The translations under genes were made by a program, and so were the position numbers. 64,000 nt of DNA from Apus apus (taxonomy: Eukaryota; Chordata; Aves; Apodiformes; Apodidae): contig NC_067282.1 of assembly GCF_020740795.1 (NCBI RefSeq), positions 143,082,858 through 143,146,857 on the forward strand, given 5' to 3'. Below are positions 1 to 12,600 of this stretch, one piece after another. The notes beneath the pieces were generated by a model. That model made no database searches. It was not told the origin of the DNA and saw nothing but the letters and a program-made list of their open reading frames with translations. The number at the start of each line of letters is the position of its first letter. The first letter of the stretch is position 1.

Positions 1-947
1 TCAGACACTTAGAGAAGCACAACATATTCATGTATTTGCTTTTCTTGTAATCCTGACCCAGTACCAAAAGCAAGAGCACCATTACTTCATCTTACAGAAA
101 ATAACGTTTTCCTATTTAAAATGTATGCACATAACCTTCAGTCACCTACCAATCTAATGACAAGCCTTAGAATGCAAAAGCCTGACCAGCTATACCCCCA
201 ATACATGTATAATTACCTTAGTTCTTAACACTGCTCTGTTCCCTCCATCCCAGAAAAGCACTCCAAAGCAAGAGAGAAGGTTTTGGATGCTTTGTTTAAA
301 GCTTTCAAGTTAATAACATTTGTCTATATTTAACATATAGAAGTCAAAGATTTATGCAAAGTGAAGTGCAATACATATTTAATACAATTTGACATTTCCA
401 TGAGTCAGAGGAAAACCCTGCTCCTAATTTCCAACTTCACATACATTTCTATATGCATCTAATATTAGGATGTAATCAATACGAGAAATACAAAGATTCC
501 CACAAGGCTATAAACTATCTTCAAACCAGTTCCAAGTTAGTTTTGAACTGATTCAGCCTACTGGAGAAGCATTCCCAGTTTTTATCAACGTTCAATTACT
601 TTTGTTAACTAACTACTGAGTATGCACTGTAAAGCTGGCAGCTGAGAACAGGCTTACAGTTAGGTGCACTGATTCCCTGAAATAATAATGTTATGCTCAC
701 ACCATGTCAAATGCAAGTAGCTCAGTTCAGAACAGTAAGGAACACCATTCTTTACTATATGGAAGTTACAAACGATAATAAAAAGCACTAGCATATCCAT
801 ATTTAGGTCCTTTCACAGGTTATTTGAAAAAAAAAAACAAAACACATACTACACACACACATAACCTTACCCAGCTATTATCAAATAGGCACCGAGCTTC
901 ACAATTAGCAATTTAAATATGTGCCATACCGAAGAAAAACAAGTTAC
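1..947 (-). other. CAPRIN2: CAPRIN2 intron following the first coding exon (partial)
   Basis: This AT-rich stretch lies immediately downstream, on the minus strand, of the CAPRIN2 first coding exon. It begins with the donor GTAAC, read from plus positions 947-943. I saw no segment encoding the next expected part of the caprin homology region, so the stretch is intronic and the remaining exons lie beyond the left edge. It holds a short CA run near 853-862 and an A-run near 826-836, and nothing else that I can name. Confidence 0.75.
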
Positions 948-1210
948 CTTCTTTTTCTCAATGTTCCTGATCTTGTGTTTGAGGCAGATAAGCCCATTAT
1001 CGATGTACGTCTCATAGGCCTGGGCAGGAGAGGCTGCCGAGCCCAGCGCAGACTGCAGGGGGCTGGGGGGAGGCTGGCTCTCCCCAGACGGGTTCACCTG
1101 CTGCTTGGCCGCCTTCATGCTCTTATCCTCCCCCTCCTCCGACCGGCCTGAAGGTGATGATGGGCGACGGAAAGGGGCTTGGGAAAGCTGCACCATTGAA
1201 ATAGATGGAG
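948..1210 (-). CDS. CAPRIN2: CAPRIN2 first coding exon (caprin family member 2), 5' part of the gene
   Basis: Caprin-2 is a cytoplasmic RNA-binding protein of RNA granules. In vertebrates it is also linked to Wnt/LRP signalling, and it carries a C-terminal C1q-like domain that is not in this window. The exon opens with MVQLSQAPF (ATG at 1196-1194), has a second in-frame ATG (MKAAKQQV, 1118-1116), and runs through SAASPAQAYETYIDNGLICL to IRNIEKKK. That block is the near-invariant N-terminus of vertebrate CAPRIN2, just before the helical homology region. The exon is bounded by acceptor TTTCTTTGCAG (CAG at 1213-1211) and donor AAG|GTAAC after 948. Its coding part is 249 nt (83 codons) and ends in phase 0. 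Human CAPRIN2 has the matching MVQL and MKSAK segments, so either ATG may be used; the second has the better Kozak context (A at -3). The paralogue CAPRIN1 is excluded by the YETYIDNGLICLKHK sequence. Confidence 0.93.
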
Positions 1211-2338
1211 CTGCAAAGAAACGCCGCTTATTTAGCTCTCTCTCACCCTCCCCCCCCTCCCCCCTTTTTTTTTTTTTTAAATCTTTCCTTAACACACATT
1301 CAGAAAACAGAGCCACAGAATTGAGCCTCAGAAAGAATTCACCGCTATCTTTCACCCTCCTCCCTCCCCCTTCCAAAATATCTGTAGCAGGAATTTCAAA
1401 GCAAGGCAAACTTTGTATTGTTCAAGTCTCCCCACCCATCCAGACACCACAAATCCTTTACATAGGCAGAATCAGACAGCACAGGGGATGATTCCAGAAA
1501 CCCAATATAGTGCCCATATAAAACTAGGCGGGTTTCCTGCACGCATCACCCACAAGGGAAAAAAAACTGCAAGCAAGCAACTGCAAATCATGCTGCCAGC
1601 CTCGCATCCAGGCTGCAGCCGGAATAGAAATGTAGGAGCAGCAGGCCTGAAGGGATGGCCCCTTCTCCTCGCTCCCATTAAATCAGTTTTAACCCTTCAT
1701 GACCTTTGCAGCAACCCAAGCAAGATTTTAAACTAAAAAAAAAAAAAACCCAAACATTTCAACTGAAGAAGTGCAGGGAAAAAAAGCCCTGCTCAGTGAA
1801 GCAAGCAGCACACCGTTCCAAGAGCACCGCTCCTCCCGAGGAGCCGGTCTCTGCGAACACCCACCCACCCGAAAGACGCGCTCGTGGCCAAGGCCAAGCA
1901 CCAGCTCTGATGGGAGGGGCTGGGATTTATTTAACCTTGAACAGGGAATTTCTGTTCGGGATGCTCCACCACCCTCAGACCTTCCAACTACTCGCACCTG
2001 CTCCGGGAAGGCCATGACACCACACTTCTGCCCGCCCGGCCCGCAGCGCACGACCCCGGCCAGAGAGCTGGGGGGGGGTAGGGGGGGCCGGGGCGGAGAA
2101 AAACCCGCGTTTCCCGGGGCGCCCGCTCCGCTCCGCCGCGGCGGGCAGGCAGGCAGGGAGGGAGGTGCCTCCGCACCCACCCCGCCGGCTCCCGGGCAGC
2201 CCCTCATCCCGCCCTTGGCACGGCCGCCGCCAGCCCCTCGCCCCGCCAGCCTCGCCGCAGCTCCCCGAGCCCGGCGGCGGAGAAGGAGGGAGCAGCGGCA
2301 CGCTCCCTCCCGCCGCTGCCACCGTCCCAGGAATTCAC
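1211..2338 (-). other. CAPRIN2: CAPRIN2 5' intron between the non-coding first exon and the coding exon (inferred)
   Basis: On the minus strand this lies between a probable 5' UTR exon in the CpG island and the acceptor at 1213-1211. It contains a pyrimidine-rich plus-strand tract near 1235-1280 and a GC-rich, G-run-bearing part from about 1990 upward. Alternative minus-strand donors are visible at about 2000 (GAGCAG|GTGCGA), 2338 (GGAG|GTGAATT) and 2418 (GAG|GTGAGC), so the exact intron start is uncertain. Confidence 0.5.
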
Positions 2339-2720
2339 CTCCTCCTCCTCCTCTGCCGCCGCTACCGCTGCGGGGGCCGCAGCCAGCCCAGCCCCACACC
2401 GCCCGCCGCCCCGCTCACCTCGGTGCCCGCACACGCTCAGGCCCGCCCTGGCGCCCGCCCCCCGCCTGATATAGCGGCGGCGGGAGGGCGGGCCGGGAGG
2501 CGCGGAGCCCGCCGCCCGCCCCCCGATGGCGGCACCGCCTCACCTGCCCGTCCACCTTCCCGCCCGGCGCCGCGCCCCGCGGCAGGCGGGGCGGGGAGGC
2601 TGCCGCCCCCGCAGCGTGCCGGAGGGGCAGCGGCAGGCGGGTCTCTCCCGCGGAAGGTCAGGGTGCCCCAGCCGGGGGCCGCCCTTGGGTAGCGGCGTCA
2701 AACCCGCGGGTGCTGCGCTG
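1990..2720 (-). promoter_or_regulatory. CAPRIN2: CpG-island promoter of CAPRIN2
   Basis: Base composition changes sharply here to GC-rich, CpG-dense sequence with many GCCGCC/GGCGG and CCCGCCC runs, while the flanks are AT-rich. It sits just upstream of the CAPRIN2 coding exon on the minus strand. The island includes GC-box-like motifs, a TATA-like CTATATCA (minus strand, 2468-2475) and a G-quadruplex-forming plus-strand tract at 2070-2096. The long open frames here (for example plus 1771-2469 and minus 1728-2399) are stop-poor chance frames of GC-rich DNA. Confidence 0.8.
2339..2445 (-). other. CAPRIN2: Candidate CAPRIN2 non-coding first exon (5' UTR)
   Basis: Inferred only from splice signals inside the CpG island. 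A minus-strand donor GAG|GTGAATT follows base 2339, and an alternative, stronger GAG|GTGAGC follows 2419. A TATA-like CTATATCA on the minus strand at about 2468-2475 would place transcription initiation near 2440. The coding exon has its own 3' splice acceptor, so at least one upstream exon is needed for the spliced form. The exact start and the donor choice cannot be settled from sequence alone. Confidence 0.3.
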
Positions 2721-3610
2721 GAGGTTTGCAGGGACAAGGCAGCCGGGTGCTGGTGGGCACCAGGGGGCTGGACAGCTTGTAGGCCATGACACTGTGGCAT
2801 GAGGCCACCCCTTGCCATCTGCTGCCCGCAAGGGAGGGGTTTGCACAGGTGAAGCCATGATCTGCTGCCTTGTTACGCGTATCGCAATGGGCTCTTGAAA
2901 ACAGCCCAGGACAGGCTGGCTTCGTTCTCCAGGCAGCCCTGAGGAAAGGCTCTCTCGCCACTGTAGGGCAAGGAGATCCCTGTTTCTACCCATTCCCAGT
3001 GCGGGGTCCAGTGGCTCCTTTCAGTAGTGTGGGTTGGGTGGTCATGGGACAGTAGGAAACCTTGGTCTGTGTCTGTTCAAACCAGCAGAAGGTTCCTCCA
3101 GGCAGGTACAGAGCCCCTTGAGACGTAGAGGTCTGTGGGTCTTTTACGTAGCTAAAGATGTCTATGTCCTCTGTAAGTATAACCCAATCATCTAAACACT
3201 TGGGAGCTAGTCAAAGCCCTTAGGTCTGTTAAGCATAGATGATAAAATAATCAGAAACAAACTTTTGTTAACCTCTTAACAATGCCATTAGTGCCATACA
3301 AGGTATCAAAGGTTGGAAGACCAGAGAAAACAGACCTTCCAAAGACCAGAGGACTAAGCCACAATTGTGCTTTCTCTGTTTCTCACATCACAGAATCAGG
3401 TTCAGCCATATGGAACCACCAGTAGCATCCACAATCTTCTCACCTACCCTGTTTTAATCACAAATCTCAAAATACTTCCTTTTTTTTAAGCCCTAGCTCC
3501 TAGAATAAAGCTACTTTGTGAAGCTAGTCTTCATGACTGAGAAGAAATGCTGATGAATATGACACAGCTTTTGTCCAGGATCAGCAACGTACCCTGAAAG
3601 TCACACACTG

Positions 3611-3700
3611 AATCACAGAATGTTAGGGGTTGGAAGGGACTTCTGGAGATCATTGAGTCCAACCCCTCAGCCCAGAGCAAGATCAAATCAAGCTTTTGGG
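3611..3700 (-). repeat. CR1 LINE 3'-end fragment (antisense to the window)
   Basis: The segment reads 'aatcacagaatgttagggg' followed by 'ttggaagggacttctgg' and 'gtccaacccc'. This is the reverse complement of the conserved 3' end of avian CR1 elements, so the copy is inserted on the minus strand. Only the extreme 3' end is present (5' truncated), as is usual for CR1. The far boundary is approximate. Confidence 0.85.
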
Positions 3701-5970
3701 AGGTGCTGTGCCAGCTGCCAGAGGACGCCCTAAGCTGGGGTGGAATGACAGCAGGAATGACCACGTGTGTCCTGCTGCCATGAGAAAGCTTCCTTCCTCT
3801 TGTGTCCTCAAGTGAAGGGAGGGCCTGTATGCTCGAGGAGAGGAGCTGGCTTCAGCATCGCATAGGTGGGCAGGCACCTCTGGAGGCCAGCCAGCTCTCA
3901 CCCCCCAACCCTGAGAGCCAGCTCCTACACAAAGCAAGGGGCATCTCGGCCCCTTCTCGTAGATTTCTGCTCTTTGTGTGGTTTTGTTCAAAGGTAGCAC
4001 TGACAGACTAGATCCTTGCAAAGTAACTATGAATGGAATGATCAATTAATGCATTTATTCAAAATGTCATCATTAACGTGCAGACACCTGGGACTATTCT
4101 ATAAATCATAATTATGGCTGGCAGTCTACTTTATAGTGCACTTTTACAGTTAGAAAATTGTATCAGAGAGGAAAAAATTCAAAGAAAGATTCATATAAGC
4201 AAAATCTGTATTTAAAATCAAAGAATATTTGACCTTCATTTTAAAACATAGAGAATAATTGAGGCTGCTGCTGTATATGTTTTATTGTGTATATGTGTAG
4301 TCTCTAGAATACTTAAAAGAGTGTTACTAGTGTGGTAAGGTCAAGCACATCAAAGTTAGGAAATGGCAGGATTAAGAGCAGCCTAAATTAATTAGTTTAA
4401 TGCCATTTTGCAGATCCATTGTGAGATCATCTTTAAGTAGATGGTCAGTTTATCACAGTCTAGCCACACATCGATCACAGCTCCGGAGTCCTTGACTCTC
4501 AGTCTTCCTAATGCAGGGGGGGTCTGTGTGCTTTACTCCAGCATCTGAAGGGGATTGCACTCTAATGGCTTAAGGAAAACGTTCTGTTCTTTTTTTTCAT
4601 GATTGACTGATTCTGCTTATCCCCTCACTGGGACTGCCGTAATTTTTCCCAGTCCCAGAGCTTTATCCCACTCTCACTTAACTTGCATTCTATTTCCACT
4701 CCTGAGCTTCAGGCTCCGTCTCTCTGCCCAGGTCTGCATGCTGTCTGAGACACAGGCTCCTCTGAGAAGCAGTATCTTCTTTGCACACAATTCCAGCCCT
4801 TTCCCAACCACTTCCAGTTTCCCACAGCTGACTTCATCCAGGCTACCAAAACCCTTCCTAATCCCAGTGGCATCCAGCATGAGCCTGCCTCCCTCCAGCT
4901 ACTGGGCTAACCCCCAGCTGGCTGTGATGAAGGCTGAGATCAGATTCACACTTTAATCCCCAGCCATCCCCTTTATTATTGTGTTGTGAAACACCAGAAG
5001 GTAAATGGGTATGTAGAATAAGATCAGCTGCTTGTGAACTTTAGGAAAGACATATAGTAAATGTGCTACAGAGATTATACAGTGATGGACTAGAGAAGCC
5101 TGCTTCAGCCATGGAACATCTATCAGAAGGGAAGGCTGAAGAATTCTGGAATCAGCAATGGATGAATAAATCAGATTTCACAAAGAAGAATAAATTAGTC
5201 AGAATTGCACCCAATTTATTGGAAGAATCTGGAGGATCTTAGGAAATATGTTGCTGCAAGGCTATGCTATACTGCAAGGAGTTTTTTCATAGAAACTGTG
5301 GCTACCTGTCTGCTCTTCAGAAGTCAAGCCAAGAAGTCTGGAGGAAGGGTGCATTATTCACTGTCAAGCATTGTATTACATGAGCTGCTGCACACCACAA
5401 TAACTTTTAATTTTTGCAAACGCTTCTTAAAGGTACAGACTCCAGGTCCTTGCCTTCTGTGGTTTCTTCACAGGATCCTAGTTGCATTTTTCTATATGGA
5501 AACGTTTTCTCCTTCCTTTTAACCTCCATGTTCTATCCTGCCTAGCAAACTAGTTCACATTCCTGCTCTTCTTATGCAACCAGTGCCAGAATCCTTCCCA
5601 GCTCCCAGACGGTTTTAATGTTCTCGCTCAGTCCTGACCTCACCAGAATTCTTGGTTCTATTGACTCATTTCTATTCCCCTCATTCTGCTTTTTCCCCCC
5701 CCCTCATTTTAAGCATTTTCATCAGACATTTTATTCTTCTATTATTTTCAAGGTAAAGAGGAAAGAGAGCCATGAACGTAAGAAGAAATAGTTACTGTGC
5801 CCAGGAGCAGCCGTTAAAACCTTAGTCAAATTTCACCTGTGTAGTTTCAGGCCAGAACATGTTGAATTAAAGCCCCTGCTGACGCCTTTAAGATCTGCAA
5901 GGGAATGGAGTTATGCTCCCTGGCATCTTTGGAGAATTTACAAGTTCAGTTGAAAGAGCTCTCTGTGGAG

Positions 5971-5998
5971 TATGTATGTATGTATGTATGTATATATG
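5971..5998. repeat. Tetranucleotide microsatellite (GTAT)n
   Basis: Five to six consecutive TATG/GTAT units run directly into a short TATATATG/TGTG tail. It lies in intergenic DNA and is likely length-polymorphic. Confidence 0.9.
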
Positions 5999-8239
5999 TG
6001 TGCCAACTGCCTGCATATAAGCATACTGCACAGAAGCTGCTCCTTGACAGGGAAGTTGAGATTCCTGTTCCCAAGCTGTGTGTTTCTGGAATTCCAGTGA
6101 AAAGTCCCTGCTTGGTTTTTCAGTTTCATTCTTGAAAATGGCTAACCCAGTGGTCTCAACACACTTTGAGGCAGACACCCAGAATGGAAGAATTCATCTG
6201 GAACTGAAGAAGCTCTTAAAGCAAAAGCACATTTAAAAAAGACAAAAAAAAACCCAACACAAAACAAGAGATGGGAAGTGCTGGACAACCTTAGTAATAA
6301 GAGGGGCAAGCTGAGACAGAGAAAGATGTTGTGGTCCAAGTGGTGCAGGCAACAGCACCTGCTTCTGTTAGTTTCTCTGTCCTCACTCAAGACCTCATCA
6401 AACCTCAGTTGTGAAAGGGGAAATGTTGCAAAGTAGGCATTCCTACAGGATTTCTTTTTTGATCTGTGTGTGAGAAAAATTTTAAAAGAAATCCACTAAT
6501 TTTCAAGGATGAGATTAAAAGGAGTGTTTGCCCATAAATGCTTTTCAATAGGGACTTGGACTTGAAAGCAGATTTGTTACTTGTGTCATAAGCATTTTTT
6601 CCAGTGAACCTATGAAAAAAGTTTGCCTACCTGTAAGCCTTGCAAGTTGCAACTTACACCTGTTCTTGTTGGGTTTTTGGCAGTTAAACTCTCTCCATGT
6701 GCAGAGAACATGCAGACTGTAAGGCTCTGAAGAGTCACTGTGCTCTCCTGTGAGGACCATCCTCATTTTCCAGATGGAAATCATACTCATGCGTTTCCTG
6801 TGTTTCTGCTGCTTAGCACATGGGCGAGAAGATGCTTAACTCAGGTGCAGAGGACATAAAAAGGAAGGAAGATATTATATAGAACAGATATTATATAGTC
6901 TGAGTGACAGACTTTTGGGGAAACCTTGGAAATCTGATGCTAAAATACTAGTAAGCTTGTAAAATCAGGGTTTAGAAAAGTTAGAAAATAGTAGTTTTCC
7001 TTTAAAACCAATATATTTTCCATTCATTTTATGTCTTTCTTTTGCCATTTTGATGAATTGATAAATAACACATTTAGAGTGTTATTTTCTCCATGAAACC
7101 CCTCCCTTCCTCCTTTTTTGTTCTGTGCATGGCACAGATGTGGCTTTAGCACAAAACTGGATTGTGCATTAAAACAGTGGATGAAATCAGGATTCATACC
7201 TAGCTTTTGCAGGATTTAGAAGACTTACAGTGAATGAGCAAAACTGCAGGAAAAGATGTTTTTATGGATCATGCAAATGAACACTGACTTTAAGCTACAT
7301 TTATCACTATCTCTGCTACAAGCTTCTGAGGAACTTTACATGGATATGATCTTCATTTTCTAGATGACTTAGAATCTGCTTGTAGATATTGAGCATTCAC
7401 AGCTGCAAGTAATACAAACGGGGGGCAGCTCTGACTGTAATAAAGTCCTTTGCATACAAAGTATTCTGGAGAATGAGGCATTATGCATCTCAAATTTCGC
7501 ACTCAAAGTTAGTAGCATCTGTGACAATTTCTTGGTGTCTTAACTTTTGCTTGTAGAAAATGAGGGTTAATCCCACCTTCACTATTCACAGGGATGCTAA
7601 TAAAAAGCTGCCCGGTGTATTTCCACATTCAAACCCAGTGCTGTTTCCAAAATGGACCTCTATTATTTAGTTTTGTTAGTCTGTGGAAAAATGTTTTCTT
7701 TTCCTAAACTTAAAGGAGAGATCTGTGATGGGAGGAGTTTATTACAAATAGGAACCACAGAACTGCACATGCTCACCATTCTACACAGGGATTATATATG
7801 TGATACTGTGAGCTGGGTGTGCTGCTTTCATCTGCTCCTCTGGCAGAATGCAGATAGTCCAACACTTCTTTGCTTCCCAGGAAGCAGCTATAAATTGCTT
7901 GGTGACCCTGTTGTCCTTCCGTTGCAGCCTGGAAGAGCCCTTCAATGCTAAGAGCCTCCATTAAAACACTGTTCTGTTATTATGTCCATTAAAGTAGCTT
8001 CCCAATTGTTTCTAAAAAAGCCTTTCTCAAACATCTAGGTTCCTTCTCGTTTCAATTTCTGAGTTCTTATGTGAACACATTTTCTTCTCAGAGAGTTAGA
8101 TTTGCTTGCTTGTCTAGCAACTCAGCTGCAGGATCCCTAATTGCTAATGGCTCCAGTCTCTGTGTAGTGGAGGATCTTCTGGCATCTCACAAACATCAGT
8201 CTCCAGCTGGGCTCTACCCTTAGGACTATGGGTGCAGGG

Positions 8240-8262
8240 CTTAAAAATGTTACATTTTTAAG
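8240..8262. repeat. Perfect short palindrome with a third copy of the arm
   Basis: The arm CTTAAAAATGT (8240-8250) and its exact complement ACATTTTTAAG (8252-8262) are separated by a single T. The same 11-mer recurs at 8273-8283. No gene context explains it; it could be a short hairpin or a repeat remnant. Confidence 0.8.
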
Positions 8263-9462
8263 TTAAATAGGTCTTAAAAATGTAACAGCCTGACCAGGTT
8301 GTTTTCTTTATCCAGTTAGTTATATTGGGTATGGCTTAGATAGTAATGATTTGGACAGCTTAGAAGATTTCATGCCCTTCATCCTATTCCAAATAACCCT
8401 AACTCCTCCAGAAGCTAGTGGATTTTTATTATTCCCAGGGAAATACTAATAACAGATTTATTTCCTTCTTATTGCCACCTAAATACCTTTGAACTCAGGC
8501 CTTTCAGGGAGACCTGTAGAAAAAAATTTCACTTGTGTTTCCCTTTGAATCTTACTATGTCACAGCTGCATTCTGGGACTCAAACTTAATTTTAAATTCT
8601 GATTTCAGATCATCTCAGACTATCTCTGCAATCTGATACCTCTCTCTGCATCATTACTCAATGTGGTGTGAAGGAAGAAAAAAACAGAGCCCCTGGCTCT
8701 ATGTCATTAGAAAGAAAGTAGCAGACAAAATGGTGTTCCTGAAATCTCCCTGTGACCTGAGCTCAGGACATAATTTCAATGGCTTAATCTTTTTTCTTCT
8801 GCAAGTTCTGAGCAATTTAATATGCAAAATGTTATGCACCTATATGTAATTGAATAAGAAGAGGGGCAGAATTTGCCAGCTTCACTAAGCGCTATTATGA
8901 GACACAGTCAAGAGAAAATGCAAAAACCCCACCCAAAATGACTAGGGAAGGAAGTTTGAAGACTGTAGAGATCTTTATTATCAGTTAGCTTTTCTCATTA
9001 ATCTGTCTTCCTGTAAAAACTTACAATTTACATGAAATCATAGGTTATTTTTGTGGGAAGATGTTAACAGAAGTTTAAAATGCATGGTAAATTGAAATTA
9101 TAGGAAAAAATTATGTCAGAGACCAAAGCCAGCCCTCTAATAGCTTTATATTAAAGTGGAGAGCGGTTTTCTAAAAACGTACATATATATGCTTTATTTT
9201 GTTGACTGCTTTCTCACAAAATAAAACCATATTGATCACATGAATGTAAATAAACACGAGTTTAAGTATTTATAGGATAGGACCTCTGTTCCTTGAAGGC
9301 CTCCAATGGTTCCTTGTAGAATTCAAAGCATGAAAAAAAAATTGTAGTCCTTAATTTCCCTATATTTTTATAAAATACAGGCTCTTTATACAGTCGTATT
9401 ATAAAAAGATCTCATAGTTCTATTGCAACCATGATTTTCTTGGCTTCACCAGCAAATAAAAT

Positions 9463-9620
9463 GCTTATAAGTTTATCAGCATTTTTTAAACAATAGCAAT
9501 TTATTTTTATCAGAAATAGCAATCTTGTTGACAATTTATAAGCTTATAAGTTTATCAGTATTTTTTAAAGAATAGCAATTGATTTTTATCAGAAATAGCA
9601 GTCTTGTTGACAATTTATAA
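9463..9620. repeat. 79-bp tandem duplication
   Basis: Two head-to-tail units of exactly 79 bp, 9463-9541 and 9542-9620, both start GCTTATAAGTTTATCAG and end GACAATTTATAA. I count four mismatches and no gaps. The unit is AT-rich and non-coding. It looks like a recent local duplication rather than an old satellite. Confidence 0.93.
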
Positions 9621-12600
9621 CAGGGCTGAAACTACCCCAACAATGTCATAAAACTCTTAGGCAGGCAATAGGATGTGTTTATCCCAGGATCCCGACAACT
9701 TGGATTTTATGCAATTTAAATGAATTAATTATTGGATGTTGTTTTTGTCACCTGCCTCACCTAACTCCCATTTTAATTTGCTCTCAATATTTGTTATGAA
9801 CAGTAGTTCAGACACTCCCTTTAAAACTGTCTGTGTGGAAACTAATCTGGTTTTCTCTTACCTTACTAAGTTTTGCCACACGAAGCAAGCTTTCACTTGG
9901 AACAATTTGGTTAAGTACTTCGTATTTTTGTGTTGATCAAGAGCAGCCATTCACACTAGCGTTGGAATATGGCAGCCTGCGGGGAGTATCAGATACAGGT
10001 GAGCCTGCAAATCGTTTCTTTGTTCAGGACCCTAATTAAACACGTATGTAAGTCCATGATTAACTTTGAGCATGTGAGTAATCCCACTGACTTAATTAAG
10101 ACAATATACTTTACAAGTTTCATTTTTATTAAGAATTTATGTTGAAAAGCAGGGTGGTTGGGGTGCTTTTTTGCATTTGTTGTTTTTTCCTCCTCACAAG
10201 AATTGTGATCTTAATGGGATGGTTCATCTTCTTAAAGATGAGCAGTAAATGCTCCTTGAGATAAAAATCTTGGCAGCTTTCCAGCACAGGATTTGTATGC
10301 TAATGAAAAAGTGACCTGAAAGAACTTTAAGTAAAGTGTTTGTGAATAATTGTTTACTCTCTGTGTTATTCATAGAATTCAGATACATTTCTATATATTG
10401 TTTTTAAAGTTATGACTGCTTCTCAATTCAGACATCCTGTTAAAAAAAAAAAAAAATAAAAGGAGGGGGAAAACAAAAAAGCTAGTGTTTCTGCAGCACT
10501 TTGAACATGCAGAAATGCAGTTACAAAAAAGCAATAATGTTGTCAAAAGCACACTGCAGTTATACCTATTAGAGCCAATGGAATATGAGGAATATTATCC
10601 AGTAAGAAAAAAACAGAACCAGCTCTGGCACTTGGCAGATATTAGGGTTTCTATAAATTGTTCACAATCTTTCAAGCAACTGTACACTAGCACAACCGGA
10701 GACAAGAAACTGTTAAATAATCAGAGCCTTCAGGCTCCAGTCAGGTCAACAGCCACAGAGTGTTTTCAGATCCTCAGAAAAGCAGACCAGCGTTATACTC
10801 CTACACCACTATCACTGCTGATAAGACAACAAAGGACCCAGGGGTGTGAACCTGCAAAGGAGGCAGAGATGTAGTGACCATCCTACAGCTTGGAAGGAAA
10901 CCTATAGAAACCCAAACAATGCACAACCTTGAAATTTCCTCTCACAGTAATGCTGAAAGGCAGCATGAACAGATGTGGTTATCTTCATGTTTCAGTGATA
11001 AGTAAATACACATTCATTTCACAGACTAAAATGACCTCAACTGACTCAAGTGTCAACAGCATGATACACAGGATTGTTAACACAGATTGAAAATCTTTTG
11101 AAAACCTTTTGAATGCTGCCCTGCCTTAAACACCTAAGTTATTGTTGCCAGCACATCAACAAAAGCACAAAATCCTGGGCCAAGGTGGATGACTGGACCA
11201 TGGCCATGCTCCCCAGGCCCCAGAGGCCTTATGAAGCACCTGAATTATTCAGTGTTACATGTAGGAATGTGAGTTGATGAACACTAACCTGTTCTGTATC
11301 TGAGTTTCCCTGCCAAGATAGCCAGTTGCACACACCAGGGCAGAGGCTGGGCACATCCCAGCACAGGCAGTGTGACTGGTGGGTGGATCAGATCTCACAC
11401 GCAGAACCAGGAGCCAGTCCAGTTTAACCCCCCTCATGTCCCCAGTAGGTAGGCAGGACTCCTGCTAGCCCTAAACCAAGCTGACAACAACTCCATAGCT
11501 AAAAGCCTCTGCTTTCAGAAAAGCTGATGTCTGTTGTAACCAGAAATGCTCAGCCACTCCAAAAATGAAATAAAAAGCCCCTGGGTCTATAAATATTTGT
11601 TCACAGGTTTATCTTTAAGTACATAAGTAATCCTGCAAGACAGCATCGAGCCTTCATTGAAGCCATCAGAAATATTGCCATGGGCTTCTCAGAGGTCAGT
11701 ATTTTGCCCCTTACTTCCACTCTCAAGTATTGAGAGCAGGCCTAAATTTGACTTAACGTGCTCACAAAGTAAAATACCCCGAACATCTGGATATATTTTA
11801 GGAGAGAGATTTTAAATTAAAAAATGCAGTAATGCCTACCTGTTATGCTGCTCTTAGTTCACACAGCCAAGGGTTTCCTCGTGTCTGCTTTGCATTTTAG
11901 CTTGCTCCTCTCAAAAATTTCTTTTGTTGTGTAGTTCAAGTACATTATTCTGTTACAGAAAGGTCCCTAAAATAGTGGCTGACTGCAGTCAGGTGGATAT
12001 TTCTGTTTTCTGCAGAGAAATAGAATAGAGAAATGTACAGTGAAAACTCAGAGGATCTTAAAAAAACATTAGAAACTTCATTACTCACCGTGATTTTATA
12101 AAGAAGATACTCAGAGATGATGGCCATATGAATGGCCAATATAATTTATAACTGTTCTTTTTTAAAATATATTTGTCTTACTTCAGTGGCTCACAGGCTG
12201 AGTTTCAGTCTCTCTTAATAGCTATGGGGGTTTTTCAAATGACACAGGGGATTCACAGACCTGGCACATCCCCAACTATGAAAGGGCTCCACCCAAAGCA
12301 ATGCAATACTGCTCAGCTCCTCTACTGGTCTTTGCTTTACATGGTGGGATGTAGCAGAGAAAACACAACATGCCAAACCCTGACAATTATGAATGACCCT
12401 CAGGGTGAAACTTAAATTAGTGGCCTACATTTCCAATGAAACAAATATTTTTATGAAGCTTCCCGCACCCTCCAGCCTTGCAGAAAATGACCTTTCTCAC
12501 AGCTAGTCAAGATATGATTATACTCTAAAATTCCAAATACAGACTTAAAGTAGAAAATTTATAGTGGTTTAATGGGATATAAAACATTTCTAATTTTTTT

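Noticed and set aside
1728-2692. Several 100-230-codon frames on both strands in the CAPRIN2 CpG island
   Set aside because: Low-complexity Pro/Arg/Gly/Ala products of GC-rich DNA. Only the adjacent 948-1210 exon has a recognisable protein.
10485-10874. 129-codon plus-strand frame in AT-rich DNA
   Set aside because: No recognisable domain, no splice or promoter context, and ordinary composition. Treated as a chance frame.
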